Both the position numbers and the translations under genes were made by a program. From Prevotella sp. UBA4376 (GTDB lineage: Bacteria; Bacteroidota; Bacteroidia; Bacteroidales; Bacteroidaceae): 9,549 nt of DNA. The number at the start of each line of letters is the position of its first letter. Positions within the stretch are counted from its first letter, which is position 1. This document shows, piece after piece, positions 1 through 6,684 of the stretch. The stretch is taken from contig DGRY01000082.1 of assembly GCA_002391185.1 (NCBI GenBank), positions 425-9,973 on the forward strand, written 5' to 3'. The notes under the pieces are model-generated. The model searched no databases. It saw only the letters and a list, made by a program, of their open reading frames with translations, and had not been told where the DNA came from.

Positions 1-467
1 ACAGCCTGGCCATCTCCATCGGCACAAGCCACGGTGCTTACAAGTTCACTCCTGAGCAGTGCACACGTAATGCAGAAGGCAAGCTCGTTCCTCCTCCATT
101 GGCATTCGATGTTCTCGCAGAAATCGAGAAGCAGCTTCCTGGTTTCCCAATCGTTCTCCACGGTTCTTCTTCAGTTCCTGAGGAGTATGTTGAGATTATC
201 AACAAGTACGGTGGTAAGTTGCCTAACGCTATCGGTATCCCAGAGGATCAGCTTCGTAAGGCTTCTAAGAGCGCTGTTTGCAAGATCAACATCGACTCAG
301 ACTCTCGTTTGGCTTACACTGCTGGTGTACGTGAGACTTTGGCTGAGCACCCAGACTACTTCGACCCACGTCAGTATGGTAAGGTAGCTCGTGCTTACAT
401 GACAGATATGTACAAGCACAAGATTGTTGACGTACTTGGTTCAGACAACAAGCTCGCAAATTGCTAA
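1..467 (+). CDS. fba: Class II fructose-bisphosphate aldolase, C-terminal part (5' end outside window)
   Basis: Partial gene: the reading frame is open from base 3 and gives 154 residues to the TAA at 465-467. The enzyme reversibly cleaves fructose 1,6-bisphosphate into glyceraldehyde 3-phosphate and dihydroxyacetone phosphate in cytoplasmic glycolysis/gluconeogenesis. Visible hallmarks, numbered from the first complete codon, are GTSHGAYKF at 7-15, whose His10 matches a zinc ligand of class II aldolases; LHGSSSVP at 52-59, whose His53 matches another zinc ligand and which binds phosphate; and KINIDSD at 94-100, the substrate-binding Asn/Asp loop. Family members of this kind are roughly 330 residues, so about half is missing. 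The internal TTG at base 99 is not the start, because conserved sequence continues upstream of it. The frame is intact and a strong terminator follows 27 bases after the stop. Confidence 0.93.
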   Translation, partial: SLAISIGTSHGAYKFTPEQCTRNAEGKLVPPPLAFDVLAEIEKQLPGFPIVLHGSSSVPEEYVEIINKYGGKLPNAIGIPEDQLRKASKSAVCKINIDSDSRLAYTAGVRETLAEHPDYFDPRQYGKVARAYMTDMYKHKIVDVLGSDNKLANC

Positions 468-493
468 TAATTAATATAAGCAATATAAAAATT

Positions 494-524
494 AAGGCGC
501 ATCCTTTCGGGTGCGCCTTTTTTT
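494..524 (+). terminator. Intrinsic terminator of fba
   Basis: An 11-bp stem (494-504 with 509-519, one G-T wobble) closes a TTTC loop. It is followed by an uninterrupted T tract at 518-524. It lies 26 bases past the aldolase stop codon, so it very probably ends the fba transcript. Confidence 0.93.
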
Positions 525-690
525 AGTGTGTAATGTGTAGTGTGTAATGTGGAATTAGTCGCACTTTGTGCGATTTTAAATTAATAAATGAAAAATTAAC
601 TATGCTGTAGGCATTATGTCATTCATTATTCATTAAATCATTGATAATCGGCGAAGCCGATCAATTACACATTCCACACTCCACATTCCC
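525..690. repeat. Palindromic intergenic repeat with TGTGTAATGTG arms
   Basis: This gene-free stretch lies between the convergent fba and DUF4831-type genes. The left arm (525-556) is built from TGTGTAATGTG words. The right arm (663-689) is its imperfect reverse complement; the innermost 19 bases match at 16 positions. Inside are two small hairpins: TCGCAC-TTT-GTGCGA (559-573, then TTTT) and ATCGGC-GAA-GCCGAT (647-661). The AT-rich centre has many ATTCATT-like words in both orientations. No protein of convincing composition is encoded. It resembles a non-autonomous palindromic or MITE-like element, or a long bidirectional termination structure, but a target-site duplication is not evident. 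Classification is inference. Confidence 0.6.
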
Positions 691-694
691 CATT

Positions 695-1750
695 TTATTC
701 AATCGGCTCAACTTTTAAACTCTTTGCATTACCAGTAATAGGGTCAACAACAAGATGTGTTGTGAGCTTTCTTCCAAAGAGTTCTCCACTGAGACTTTCT
801 GTGCGACCAAACTGGGCAGCGTAAATCTCGCTTGTTATCAGTTGGCTTTGACTATTGGTAAGTGTTATGTTAATTTTGCCAGGGAGATTAACATATACAC
901 CACAGTTGTCTTTATCTTTCTTTTTCTCATCAGTCTGAGCTTCGATAGGTAGTTCAGGAATAATATGCTCATCACTTATACTAATATAATAAGGTTCGCC
1001 TGAAAGATCATCTGCATCAACAAGTCCGAGCTTCTTTGAGAATCTGAAGAGGGTAGTGCGGTCAATTGTTTTTTCTGGGATGAATGTAACAACGTGTTCT
1101 GTGGTGTCTTTCTCTGTTGTGCCTGTAAACACCTGCATAAGCGCCTTTTCCTGAGTGTCTAAGTTTGATAGCATAATCTTAAGCTGAGCACCATCTTTAG
1201 GCATATAGTCGGCATTGCCGCGTGAGAGTTCGTTTCTACTTTCCCTTATTTCATAGATATCCTGTGCAATTAGTTCTGCCATTTTAGCCGAACTGCCGGC
1301 AGAGAGAATATCTTGGTTCATATAGTCTTTTGCATTAAGAACTTTTGCTTTTGGGGCAGACTTGAAAGGCTTGTAGAACTCTCGTGGCTCGCCTTCAGCA
1401 TTTATAGCTTGGAGAATACCTTCATCTGTGCGTTTAATACTGAATATGCTATGTTTCTTGTCTATTAGAGCTGTGTACATCTTACTGCTATCTGGCACAC
1501 TTGTTTTTTCAATGTTCACTCTAACAATTTTGTAGCTGGTGTTGGGGGCAGTGCCCACATTCCTCAGCTTCATATATTTGTCGGCATATTCGGCTAATTC
1601 TCCTGGCTTGAAAGTAGTTTTTTCAACAAGGAGATGAAATTTCAAAACCGTTTTAGGCAGAAAATATGATGTTCCTTGAACACTCTGTGCCGATGTTGTT
1701 ATAGGCATCATGAGAGAGACGGCTGCCAGTAGGGTTGCGATTTTCTTCAT
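695..1750 (-). CDS. Exported DUF4831-family protein of unknown function
   Basis: The 351-residue protein starts with an N-terminal signal peptide: positive MKK, a hydrophobic stretch at about 4-17, and a likely cleavage site near TSAQS (19-23). It is therefore exported, probably to the periplasm or outer membrane. The mature start has Tyr/Pro-rich YFLPKTVLKFHLLVEK (29-44), then a FKPGELAEYADKYM stretch (47-60), a lysine/aspartate-rich linker at 274-282, and a C-terminal segment ending with DPITGNAKSLK (336-346). Overall this matches my memory of the DUF4831 family of Bacteroidetes, for which no activity is known to me. It has no obvious catalytic motif and no lipobox cysteine. It lies 35 bases downstream of the NAD(P)H-hydrate repair gene, with no promoter seen in between, so the two are probably co-transcribed. 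The ATG at 1750 is the start that gives a complete signal peptide. Confidence 0.8.
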   Translation of the reverse strand: MKKIATLLAAVSLMMPITTSAQSVQGTSYFLPKTVLKFHLLVEKTTFKPGELAEYADKYMKLRNVGTAPNTSYKIVRVNIEKTSVPDSSKMYTALIDKKHSIFSIKRTDEGILQAINAEGEPREFYKPFKSAPKAKVLNAKDYMNQDILSAGSSAKMAELIAQDIYEIRESRNELSRGNADYMPKDGAQLKIMLSNLDTQEKALMQVFTGTTEKDTTEHVVTFIPEKTIDRTTLFRFSKKLGLVDADDLSGEPYYISISDEHIIPELPIEAQTDEKKKDKDNCGVYVNLPGKINITLTNSQSQLITSEIYAAQFGRTESLSGELFGRKLTTHLVVDPITGNAKSLKVEPIE

Positions 1751-1785
1751 AACTTTAGTCGTTTTGAATTTATAATGGTTTATAC

Positions 1786-3303
1786 TTAGTCCTCAAGGCG
1801 CAAAAAGGCTTTGGGTAAATAGTCAATAATGTCGCTGGCAATCAAACTTTCTTTGCCTATATCCTTGATAGCAAGGTCGCCTGCCAGTCCATGTAGATAC
1901 ATTCCGAGAATACTTGCTTCTTTGCATGAATAGCCACGAGCTAATAATCCGGTTATAATTCCTGTAAGAACATCTCCACTACCAGCTGTTGCCATACCGC
2001 TATTACCTGTTGAGTTGAATATAACTTCGTGCTTAGGTGTGCAGAGGGCAGAAAAATGGTCTTTAAGTATTATGTAACAATGCATGCGTTCTGCCAAATT
2101 GAGCGCTTTTGATAAGCGATCGTAGCTTCCGTTGCAGGTTGAACCTTCAAGACGATCAAATTCCTTTGGGTGAGGAGTCATTATTATGTCGTGAGGTAAT
2201 TGTTGCATCCAAGCACGGTGGTTTGCAAGAATATTCAATCCATCAGCATCAATCACTAACGGACATGTGGAACGGCGAATCTGAGCTATCAGCGCAATAG
2301 CTGTTGACTCCTGTTTTCCAAGTCCTGGACCAATGCCAAGAGCATCATAGTCTTCGGTAGCTACTGCTTCTGAGAAGATGGTTTCTTCGTTGTCCATCTG
2401 CAATACTGCTTCAGGAACACTTATCTGCATTATGTCATAGTTGCGTTTTGGAGTGTGAGTAGTAACCTTTCCTGCACCAGCTCTTAGACAAGCTTTTGTT
2501 GCTAATATTGCAGCTCCTGCCATTCCGTAACAACCAGCTATCAGCAGTGCGTTGCCCATACTCCCTTTATGTTCGAAATCACCGCGCGGACGTAGCATGG
2601 CTCGTATCTCATTTTCTTCAATTTGCCTGAATGGAGTATCTGTTTTGTTGATATATTCCTCGGATAAAAGAATGTCTAAAACCTTAACCTCGCCAAGATA
2701 TTGCTGATTGTCGGTTAATAGCATAGCAAGCTTTGGCTGTCCTAAGGTTAAGGTGAGATGTGCCTGAATGATATTTTGACGCACGTTGTAGGTGTTATCT
2801 TCTGTCATCAATCCAGACGGAATGTCAATGCTTACAACTTTTGCAGGGCAACTGTTGATGTATTTTACAAGAGATGCAAAGCCACCTACTAAAGGCTTGT
2901 TTAGTCCGCTGCCAAACAAACCGTCGATAACAAGTGTGTCTGCGCCCAATTTTGGTGGATCGAAATTGGTGTTTATTTCTTTGAAACTTCTCACCTTGTT
3001 TCCATCAACGAGAAGTTTTCTGTTTGCTGCACAATCGTCAGATAGGTGATTCTGAATATTGAAGAGATACACATCAATCAGATAACCTGTTTCGGCTAAA
3101 AGACGAGCCACAGCAAGAGCGTCGCCACCATTGTTTCCCGGACCGGCAAACACAACAATGGGGGTAGCCTTCCCCCATCTTTCTTTGATGGCGTGAGTGA
3201 TAGCTTTGGCTGCCCGTTCCATTAAATCAATCGAACTGATTGGTTCGTGTTCAATGGTATATCTGTCAAGCTCATGAATCTGAGCACTTGTAAAAATCTT
3301 CAT
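1786..3303 (-). CDS. nnr: Bifunctional NAD(P)H-hydrate epimerase / ADP-dependent NAD(P)H-hydrate dehydratase
   Basis: The 505-residue fusion repairs damaged NAD(P)H hydrates. The N-terminal YjeF_N epimerase domain (about 1-215) interconverts the R and S hydrates. The C-terminal ribokinase-like carbohydrate-kinase-type domain (about 228-503) dehydrates the S form using ADP. Epimerase signatures are AGPGNNGGDA (53-62), DGLFGSG (127-133) and DIPSG (160-164). Dehydratase signatures are HKGSMGNALLIAG (245-257), GPGLG (325-329), DADGLN (352-357), TPHPKEF (376-382) and the nucleotide-binding/catalytic STGNSGMATAGSGDVLTG (431-448) with Asp444. All key motifs are present and the length is normal for the fused form. 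The ATG at 3303 sits only 7 bases from a -7 promoter element, so the mRNA may be nearly leaderless. The gene is divergent from hpt and is followed by the DUF4831-type gene. Confidence 0.96.
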   Translation of the reverse strand: MKIFTSAQIHELDRYTIEHEPISSIDLMERAAKAITHAIKERWGKATPIVVFAGPGNNGGDALAVARLLAETGYLIDVYLFNIQNHLSDDCAANRKLLVDGNKVRSFKEINTNFDPPKLGADTLVIDGLFGSGLNKPLVGGFASLVKYINSCPAKVVSIDIPSGLMTEDNTYNVRQNIIQAHLTLTLGQPKLAMLLTDNQQYLGEVKVLDILLSEEYINKTDTPFRQIEENEIRAMLRPRGDFEHKGSMGNALLIAGCYGMAGAAILATKACLRAGAGKVTTHTPKRNYDIMQISVPEAVLQMDNEETIFSEAVATEDYDALGIGPGLGKQESTAIALIAQIRRSTCPLVIDADGLNILANHRAWMQQLPHDIIMTPHPKEFDRLEGSTCNGSYDRLSKALNLAERMHCYIILKDHFSALCTPKHEVIFNSTGNSGMATAGSGDVLTGIITGLLARGYSCKEASILGMYLHGLAGDLAIKDIGKESLIASDIIDYLPKAFLRLED

Positions 3304-3310
3304 ACGAATG

Positions 3311-3344
3311 CAAATTTACTAAATAAATCACAATCAATGACAAA
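3311..3344 (-). promoter_or_regulatory. Bacteroidetes-type promoter for nnr
   Basis: Read on the minus strand, a perfect -7 element TAAATTTG (3318-3311) is preceded, after 22 bases, by TTTG (3344-3341), the -33 type element. Transcription would start at about 3303-3307, at or just before the nnr ATG. It is divergent from the hpt promoter. Confidence 0.6.
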
Positions 3345-3362
3345 CGTTTGCTATATTTTTAG

Positions 3363-3370
3363 TAATTTTG
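3363..3370 (+). promoter_or_regulatory. -7 element of the hpt promoter
   Basis: TAATTTTG is a perfect match to the Bacteroidetes TAnnTTTG -7 element and lies 25 bases before the hpt ATG, predicting a leader of roughly 20 bases. No -33 TTG is seen at the usual distance. A TTTG at 3347-3350 is only 12 bases upstream, too close by the usual rule. This may be the main promoter of the hpt-adk-obgE cluster. Confidence 0.55.
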
Positions 3371-3395
3371 CACCAAATATATAAATCATTGTACA

Positions 3396-3935
3396 ATGGA
3401 CAAAGTTAAGGTTCTGGATAAAACTTTTAAGATTTTTATTCCTGAGGAGGAAATTAAGAAGCGCGTAAAGGCTGTTGCCGAGAAAATCAATCATGACATG
3501 GCGGGAAAAAATCCATTGCTGTTGGCTGTGCTCAACGGTAGTTTTATTTTTGCTGCTGATTTGATGCGTGAAATAACAATTCCATGTGAGATTTCATTTG
3601 TAAAATTGGCTTCATATCAGGGAACAACTTCGACAGGAAAAATCAAGGAAGTTATTGGATTGAACGAGGACTTGACTGGTCGTACTGTTGTCATTGTTGA
3701 GGACATCGTTGATACTGGTTTCACAATGAAGCGTATGGTGGAGAGTCTTGGTACCCGTCATCCTGAGTCAATACATATCTGCACATTGCTTGTTAAGCCA
3801 GGTAAGCTTCAGGTGCCTTTGAATATTGAATATGCAGCAATGGAAATTCCTAATGACTTCATACTTGGTTATGGTCTTGACTATGATCAGCAGGGACGTC
3901 AGCTAAAGGATATCTATGTGCTTGATGAAGAGTAA
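3396..3935 (+). CDS. hpt: Hypoxanthine phosphoribosyltransferase
   Basis: The 179-residue type I phosphoribosyltransferase joins hypoxanthine (and usually guanine) to PRPP, giving IMP/GMP and pyrophosphate in cytoplasmic purine salvage. Visible motifs are LNGS (46-49) at the pyrophosphate loop, the flexible-loop SYQGTTSTG (73-81), the PRPP-binding VVIVEDIVDTGFT (98-110) with the Glu-Asp pair, the base-binding Lys134 region (LLVKPGK) and IPNDFILGYGLDYDQQGR (151-168). Length is typical of bacterial Hpt. The start at 3396 gives the expected N-terminus and follows a good -7 element; there is no Shine-Dalgarno, which is normal in this phylum. adk follows 35 bases downstream, and both enzymes act in purine nucleotide supply. 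Confidence 0.96.
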   Translation: MDKVKVLDKTFKIFIPEEEIKKRVKAVAEKINHDMAGKNPLLLAVLNGSFIFAADLMREITIPCEISFVKLASYQGTTSTGKIKEVIGLNEDLTGRTVVIVEDIVDTGFTMKRMVESLGTRHPESIHICTLLVKPGKLQVPLNIEYAAMEIPNDFILGYGLDYDQQGRQLKDIYVLDEE

Positions 3936-3970
3936 GAGGAAAAGCGAAATAATTATTATAAGAAGAGAAA

Positions 3971-4543
3971 ATGAAGAATATTGTAATTTTCGGTGCTCCT
4001 GGTGCTGGTAAGGGTACACAGAGCGACAAGATGATTGAAAAGTATGGCTTTGGTCATATATCTACTGGTGATGTACTTCGTGATCAGATTAAGAAGGGTA
4101 CTGAACTCGGCAAGACAGCTAAAGGTTACATTGATGAGGGTAAACTTATCCCTGATGAATTGATGGTTGATATTCTTGCAAGTGTTTACGATTCATTCGG
4201 TGCAGACCACAAGGGTGTTATCTTTGATGGTTTCCCACGTACAACTCCACAGGCTGAGGCTCTTAAGAAGATGCTTGCAGAGCGTGGACACAAGGTTGCT
4301 GCTATGATTGAACTTAGTGTGCCAGAGGATGAACTCATGGCTCGTCTTATCAATCGTGGTAAGGTTAGCGGTCGTAGCGATGACAATGAGGAAACAATTA
4401 AGAAGCGTCTCGATGTTTATCACAACCAGACTGCTCCTCTTATCGACTGGTATGCTAATGAAGGCATTCATCATCACGTAGAAGGTCTTGGCACTGTTGA
4501 CGAGATCTTTGCTCGTGTTTGTGATATTATTGACAATATTTAA
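3971..4543 (+). CDS. adk: Adenylate kinase (short type)
   Basis: The 190-residue cytoplasmic kinase interconverts ATP + AMP and 2 ADP. Motifs in order are the P-loop GAPGAGKGT (8-16), AMP-site STGD (31-34), FDGFPR (85-90), and arginines at NRG (128-130) and GRSDD (135-139) that close over the phosphates. The LID region between about 128 and 139 is only a short loop, so this is the short form without the zinc-binding or long LID insert. The ATG at 3971 is preceded by purine-rich AGAAGAGAAA rather than a true Shine-Dalgarno. It is 35 bases after hpt with no promoter visible, so it is probably in the same transcript. A terminator-like hairpin follows the stop. Confidence 0.97.
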   Translation: MKNIVIFGAPGAGKGTQSDKMIEKYGFGHISTGDVLRDQIKKGTELGKTAKGYIDEGKLIPDELMVDILASVYDSFGADHKGVIFDGFPRTTPQAEALKKMLAERGHKVAAMIELSVPEDELMARLINRGKVSGRSDDNEETIKKRLDVYHNQTAPLIDWYANEGIHHHVEGLGTVDEIFARVCDIIDNI

Positions 4544-4555
4544 AGACTCCTCCCA

Positions 4556-4608
4556 ACCTCCCCTTTTTTATAAGGGGAGGTATATAAAAATGGTGAGGTG
4601 TTTTTTTG
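4556..4608 (+). terminator. Terminator- or attenuator-like hairpin after adk
   Basis: A perfect 10-bp stem, ACCTCCCCTT (4556-4565) with AAGGGGAGGT (4572-4581), closes a 6-base loop. No T tract follows directly, but TTTTTTT occurs at 4601-4607. An outer imperfect pairing is possible between 4545-4555 and 4591-4618, including GACTC with GAGTC. It may partly end hpt-adk transcription before obgE. The CCTCCCC/GGGGAGG words also resemble dispersed intergenic repeats of this phylum, so the role is uncertain. Confidence 0.5.
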
Positions 4609-4620
4609 TTTTTGAGTCTA

Positions 4621-4696
4621 TCAATCTCTCAATCTCTCAATTTTTCAATTTTTAATTTTTCAATATTTCAATCTTTCAATCTTTCAATTTTTCAAT
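4621..4696 (+). repeat. TCAATNNN octamer tandem repeat abutting the obgE start
   Basis: Eight full 8-bp units of the form TCAAT + (CTC, TTT, ATT or CTT) run from 4621 to 4691, interrupted by one 7-bp TAATTTT unit at 4653-4659. The final TCAAT (4692-4696) joins directly to the ATG of obgE at 4697. The tract replaces any ribosome binding site and contains no G at all, so the leader should be unstructured. No TAnnTTTG promoter is seen within it. Confidence 0.85.
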
Positions 4697-5866
4697 ATGG
4701 CTGACTCTAATTTCGTCGACTACGTAAAAATATATTGCCGCTCTGGTAAGGGTGGCCGAGGATCCATGCACCTTCGCCACGTGAAATATCAACCCAATGG
4801 CGGTCCTGATGGTGGTGATGGCGGACGTGGAGGAAGCGTGTATCTTCGAGGCAACCACAATTATTGGACGTTGCTTCACTTGAAATATCAGCGTCATGTT
4901 TACGCTGAGCATGGAGGTAATGGAGGACGTGATAAATGTCATGGTACCGATGGTAAGGATGTATATATTGATGTTCCTTGTGGTACTGTGGTTTATAATG
5001 CCGAAACAGGTAAATATGTCTGTGATGTAACTTATGATGGTCAAGAAGTTCTGCTTCTTAAAGGCGGACGTGGCGGTTTGGGTAATTTTCAGTTCCGCAC
5101 TTCAACCAATCAGGCTCCTCGCTATGCACAGCCAGGTGAACCAATGCAGGAGATGACTATCATTCTTGAGCTTAAACTACTTGCCGATGTGGGTCTTGTT
5201 GGTTTCCCTAATGCTGGAAAGTCAACACTCGTGTCTGCAGTATCCAATGCACGTCCTAAGATAGCAAACTATCCTTTTACCACAATGGAACCTTCGCTTG
5301 GTATTGTGGGATACCATGACAATAAGTCTTTTGTTATGGCTGATATCCCAGGTATCATTGAGGGAGCTGCTGAAGGTAAGGGCTTGGGACTTCGATTCCT
5401 GCGCCATATAGAGCGCAACTCATTGCTCCTTTTCATGATTCCAGGTGATACTGATGATATAAAGAAAGATTATGATATTCTTTTCAACGAGCTAAAGCAG
5501 TTTAATCCTGAGCTCCTTGATAAGCATCGTGTTCTGGCTATCACAAAGTGTGACCTTCTTGATGACGAACTCATAGAAATGCTCAAGGAAACACTTCCTG
5601 ATGATCTTCCTGTGGTGTTTATTTCAGCGGTAACAGGGCAAGGACTTAATGAACTTAAGGATGTACTGTGGAATGAACTTAACAGCGAAAGCAATAAGCT
5701 TCAAGAGATAACAGCTGAAGACACCCTTGTGCATCGTGATAAGGATATGAGTCGTTTCTACGATGAGGTTCGTGAAGAAGATCCTGAGGCAGAAGACGAT
5801 TTTGAATATGTTGATGATGAGGAGGAAGGTGATGAACTCGAGGACTTTGAATACGAGGAGGTTTAA
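4697..5866 (+). CDS. obgE: Obg-family GTPase
   Basis: The 389-residue ribosome-associated GTPase of the Obg/CgtA family acts in 50S subunit assembly and stress/growth control. The glycine-rich Obg fold fills about residues 2-158, with [14 protein letters not shown] (35-48) and KGGRGGLGN (122-130). The G domain follows: G1 GFPNAGKS (169-176), G2 YPFTT (192-196), G3 DIPG (216-219), G4 TKCD (283-286, Thr in place of the usual Asn) and G5 SAVTG (310-314). The C-terminus (about 356-389) is a highly acidic tail rather than a folded OCT domain. The ATG at 4697 starts exactly at the Obg fold and directly follows the TCAAT repeat tract. Its last codons contain the Shine-Dalgarno of pgeF, so translation of the two is probably coupled. 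Confidence 0.96.
   Translation: MADSNFVDYVKIYCRSGKGGRGSMHLRHVKYQPNGGPDGGDGGRGGSVYLRGNHNYWTLLHLKYQRHVYAEHGGNGGRDKCHGTDGKDVYIDVPCGTVVYNAETGKYVCDVTYDGQEVLLLKGGRGGLGNFQFRTSTNQAPRYAQPGEPMQEMTIILELKLLADVGLVGFPNAGKSTLVSAVSNARPKIANYPFTTMEPSLGIVGYHDNKSFVMADIPGIIEGAAEGKGLGLRFLRHIERNSLLLFMIPGDTDDIKKDYDILFNELKQFNPELLDKHRVLAITKCDLLDDELIEMLKETLPDDLPVVFISAVTGQGLNELKDVLWNELNSESNKLQEITAEDTLVHRDKDMSRFYDEVREEDPEAEDDFEYVDDEEEGDELEDFEYEEV
5856..5862 (+). promoter_or_regulatory. Strong Shine-Dalgarno for pgeF inside the obgE 3' end
   Basis: AGGAGGT lies 10 bases before the pgeF ATG at 5873 and encodes part of the Glu-Glu-Val end of Obg. A full Shine-Dalgarno is uncommon in this phylum and is not seen before the other genes here. 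It may partly reflect acidic-tail codon choice. Confidence 0.5.
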
Positions 5867-5872
5867 ACGTTC

Positions 5873-6649
5873 ATGCATCCACAACTTCATTTGTATCATA
5901 TAGCTCACGATGTTGTTGCTTTCTCGTCAACCCGTAGAGGTGGAGTAAGCAACAATTCTTATGGTGAATTTAACATAAACTTGTGGTGTGGAGATAGTAA
6001 TGAGCATACTTCACACAACTTAGAACTATTAGCTTCTGAATTGGGAATAAATGCCGACCGTATTATTATTCCCCATCAAGTACATAAAACGCTTGTCAGG
6101 ACAATAGATGATTCTTTCTTCCAGCTTTCACTACCTGATAAAGCCGCTTATTTGGATGGTGTAGATGCTATTGTCACTAATAAGTTTGGGATATGTATAG
6201 GTGTTTCAACAGCCGATTGCATACCTGTATTGCTATATGATCCTGTTCTTCGTGTTTCGGCTGCTGTTCATGCTGGGTGGCGTGGTACTCAGCAGCGTAT
6301 CGTTGTAAATACCATTGAAACGATGCAGAAACAGTATAATTGCAATCCTTGTGATTTGCAGGCTGTTATTGGCCCTGGCATTTCGTTAAAGGCTTTTGAA
6401 GTGGGGCAGGAAGTATATGATGCTTTTGTTGATGCAAACTTCGATATGCATTTGATATCTGAAAAGAAAGAAAAGTGGCATATTGATCTTCCTCTATGTA
6501 ATAAGTTGCAATTGATACATTGTGGTGTATTGGAAAACAATATTCAAAGTTCTGATATATGCACCTATAGCAATTACAACGATTTCTTTTCTGCCAGAAG
6601 ATTAGGAATTCATTCTGGAAGAATATATACAGGAATTCTCATGAAATAA
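5873..6649 (+). CDS. pgeF: Laccase-domain (YfiH/PgeF family) polyphenol oxidase-like / purine nucleoside phosphorylase protein
   Basis: The 258-residue single-domain protein belongs to the PgeF/YlmD/LACC1 family. Members have been linked to purine nucleoside phosphorolysis/deamination and to correction of misincorporated residues in peptidoglycan precursors; which activity applies here cannot be told from sequence. Family motifs are PHQVHKT (67-73), DGVDAIVTN (95-103), ADCIPVLLYDP (114-124), AAVHAGWRGT (130-139), IGPGI (166-170) and the C-terminal FFSARRLG (238-245). The expected metal-binding triad His71, Cys116 and His133 is present with family-like spacing. It starts 6 bases after the obgE stop, has its own strong Shine-Dalgarno, and is followed 35 bases later by a cell-wall peptidase gene. 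That neighbour mildly favours the peptidoglycan-related role. Confidence 0.92.
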   Translation: MHPQLHLYHIAHDVVAFSSTRRGGVSNNSYGEFNINLWCGDSNEHTSHNLELLASELGINADRIIIPHQVHKTLVRTIDDSFFQLSLPDKAAYLDGVDAIVTNKFGICIGVSTADCIPVLLYDPVLRVSAAVHAGWRGTQQRIVVNTIETMQKQYNCNPCDLQAVIGPGISLKAFEVGQEVYDAFVDANFDMHLISEKKEKWHIDLPLCNKLQLIHCGVLENNIQSSDICTYSNYNDFFSARRLGIHSGRIYTGILMK

Positions 6650-6684
6650 TATATATGCGATAACCTTTGTAAATACCTTAGTAC

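Noticed and set aside
34..387. Plus-strand open frame of 117 residues overlapping fba
   Set aside because: It is a shadow of the aldolase frame, serine/leucine-rich and without family features; the aldolase motifs are in the other frame.
99..467. A separate short gene starting at TTG 99
   Set aside because: Conserved aldolase sequence with a zinc-ligand histidine continues upstream to the window edge, so the gene is cut off by the window and does not start at 99.
559..577. TCGCAC-TTT-GTGCGA-TTTT as a second fba terminator
   Set aside because: The stem is only 6 bp with a weak T run, and a much stronger terminator precedes it. It is better treated as part of the palindromic repeat.
4676..5044. 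Minus-strand open frame of 122 residues opposite obgE
   Set aside because: It is antisense to the conserved Obg fold and rich in Ile/Thr/Ser, typical of a complement of glycine-rich coding DNA. No start signal supports it.
6650..6684. Possible promoter TAACCTTTG before the M23 peptidase
   Set aside because: It has one base too many between TA and TTTG to match TAnnTTTG and no -33 partner. Read-through from pgeF is simpler.
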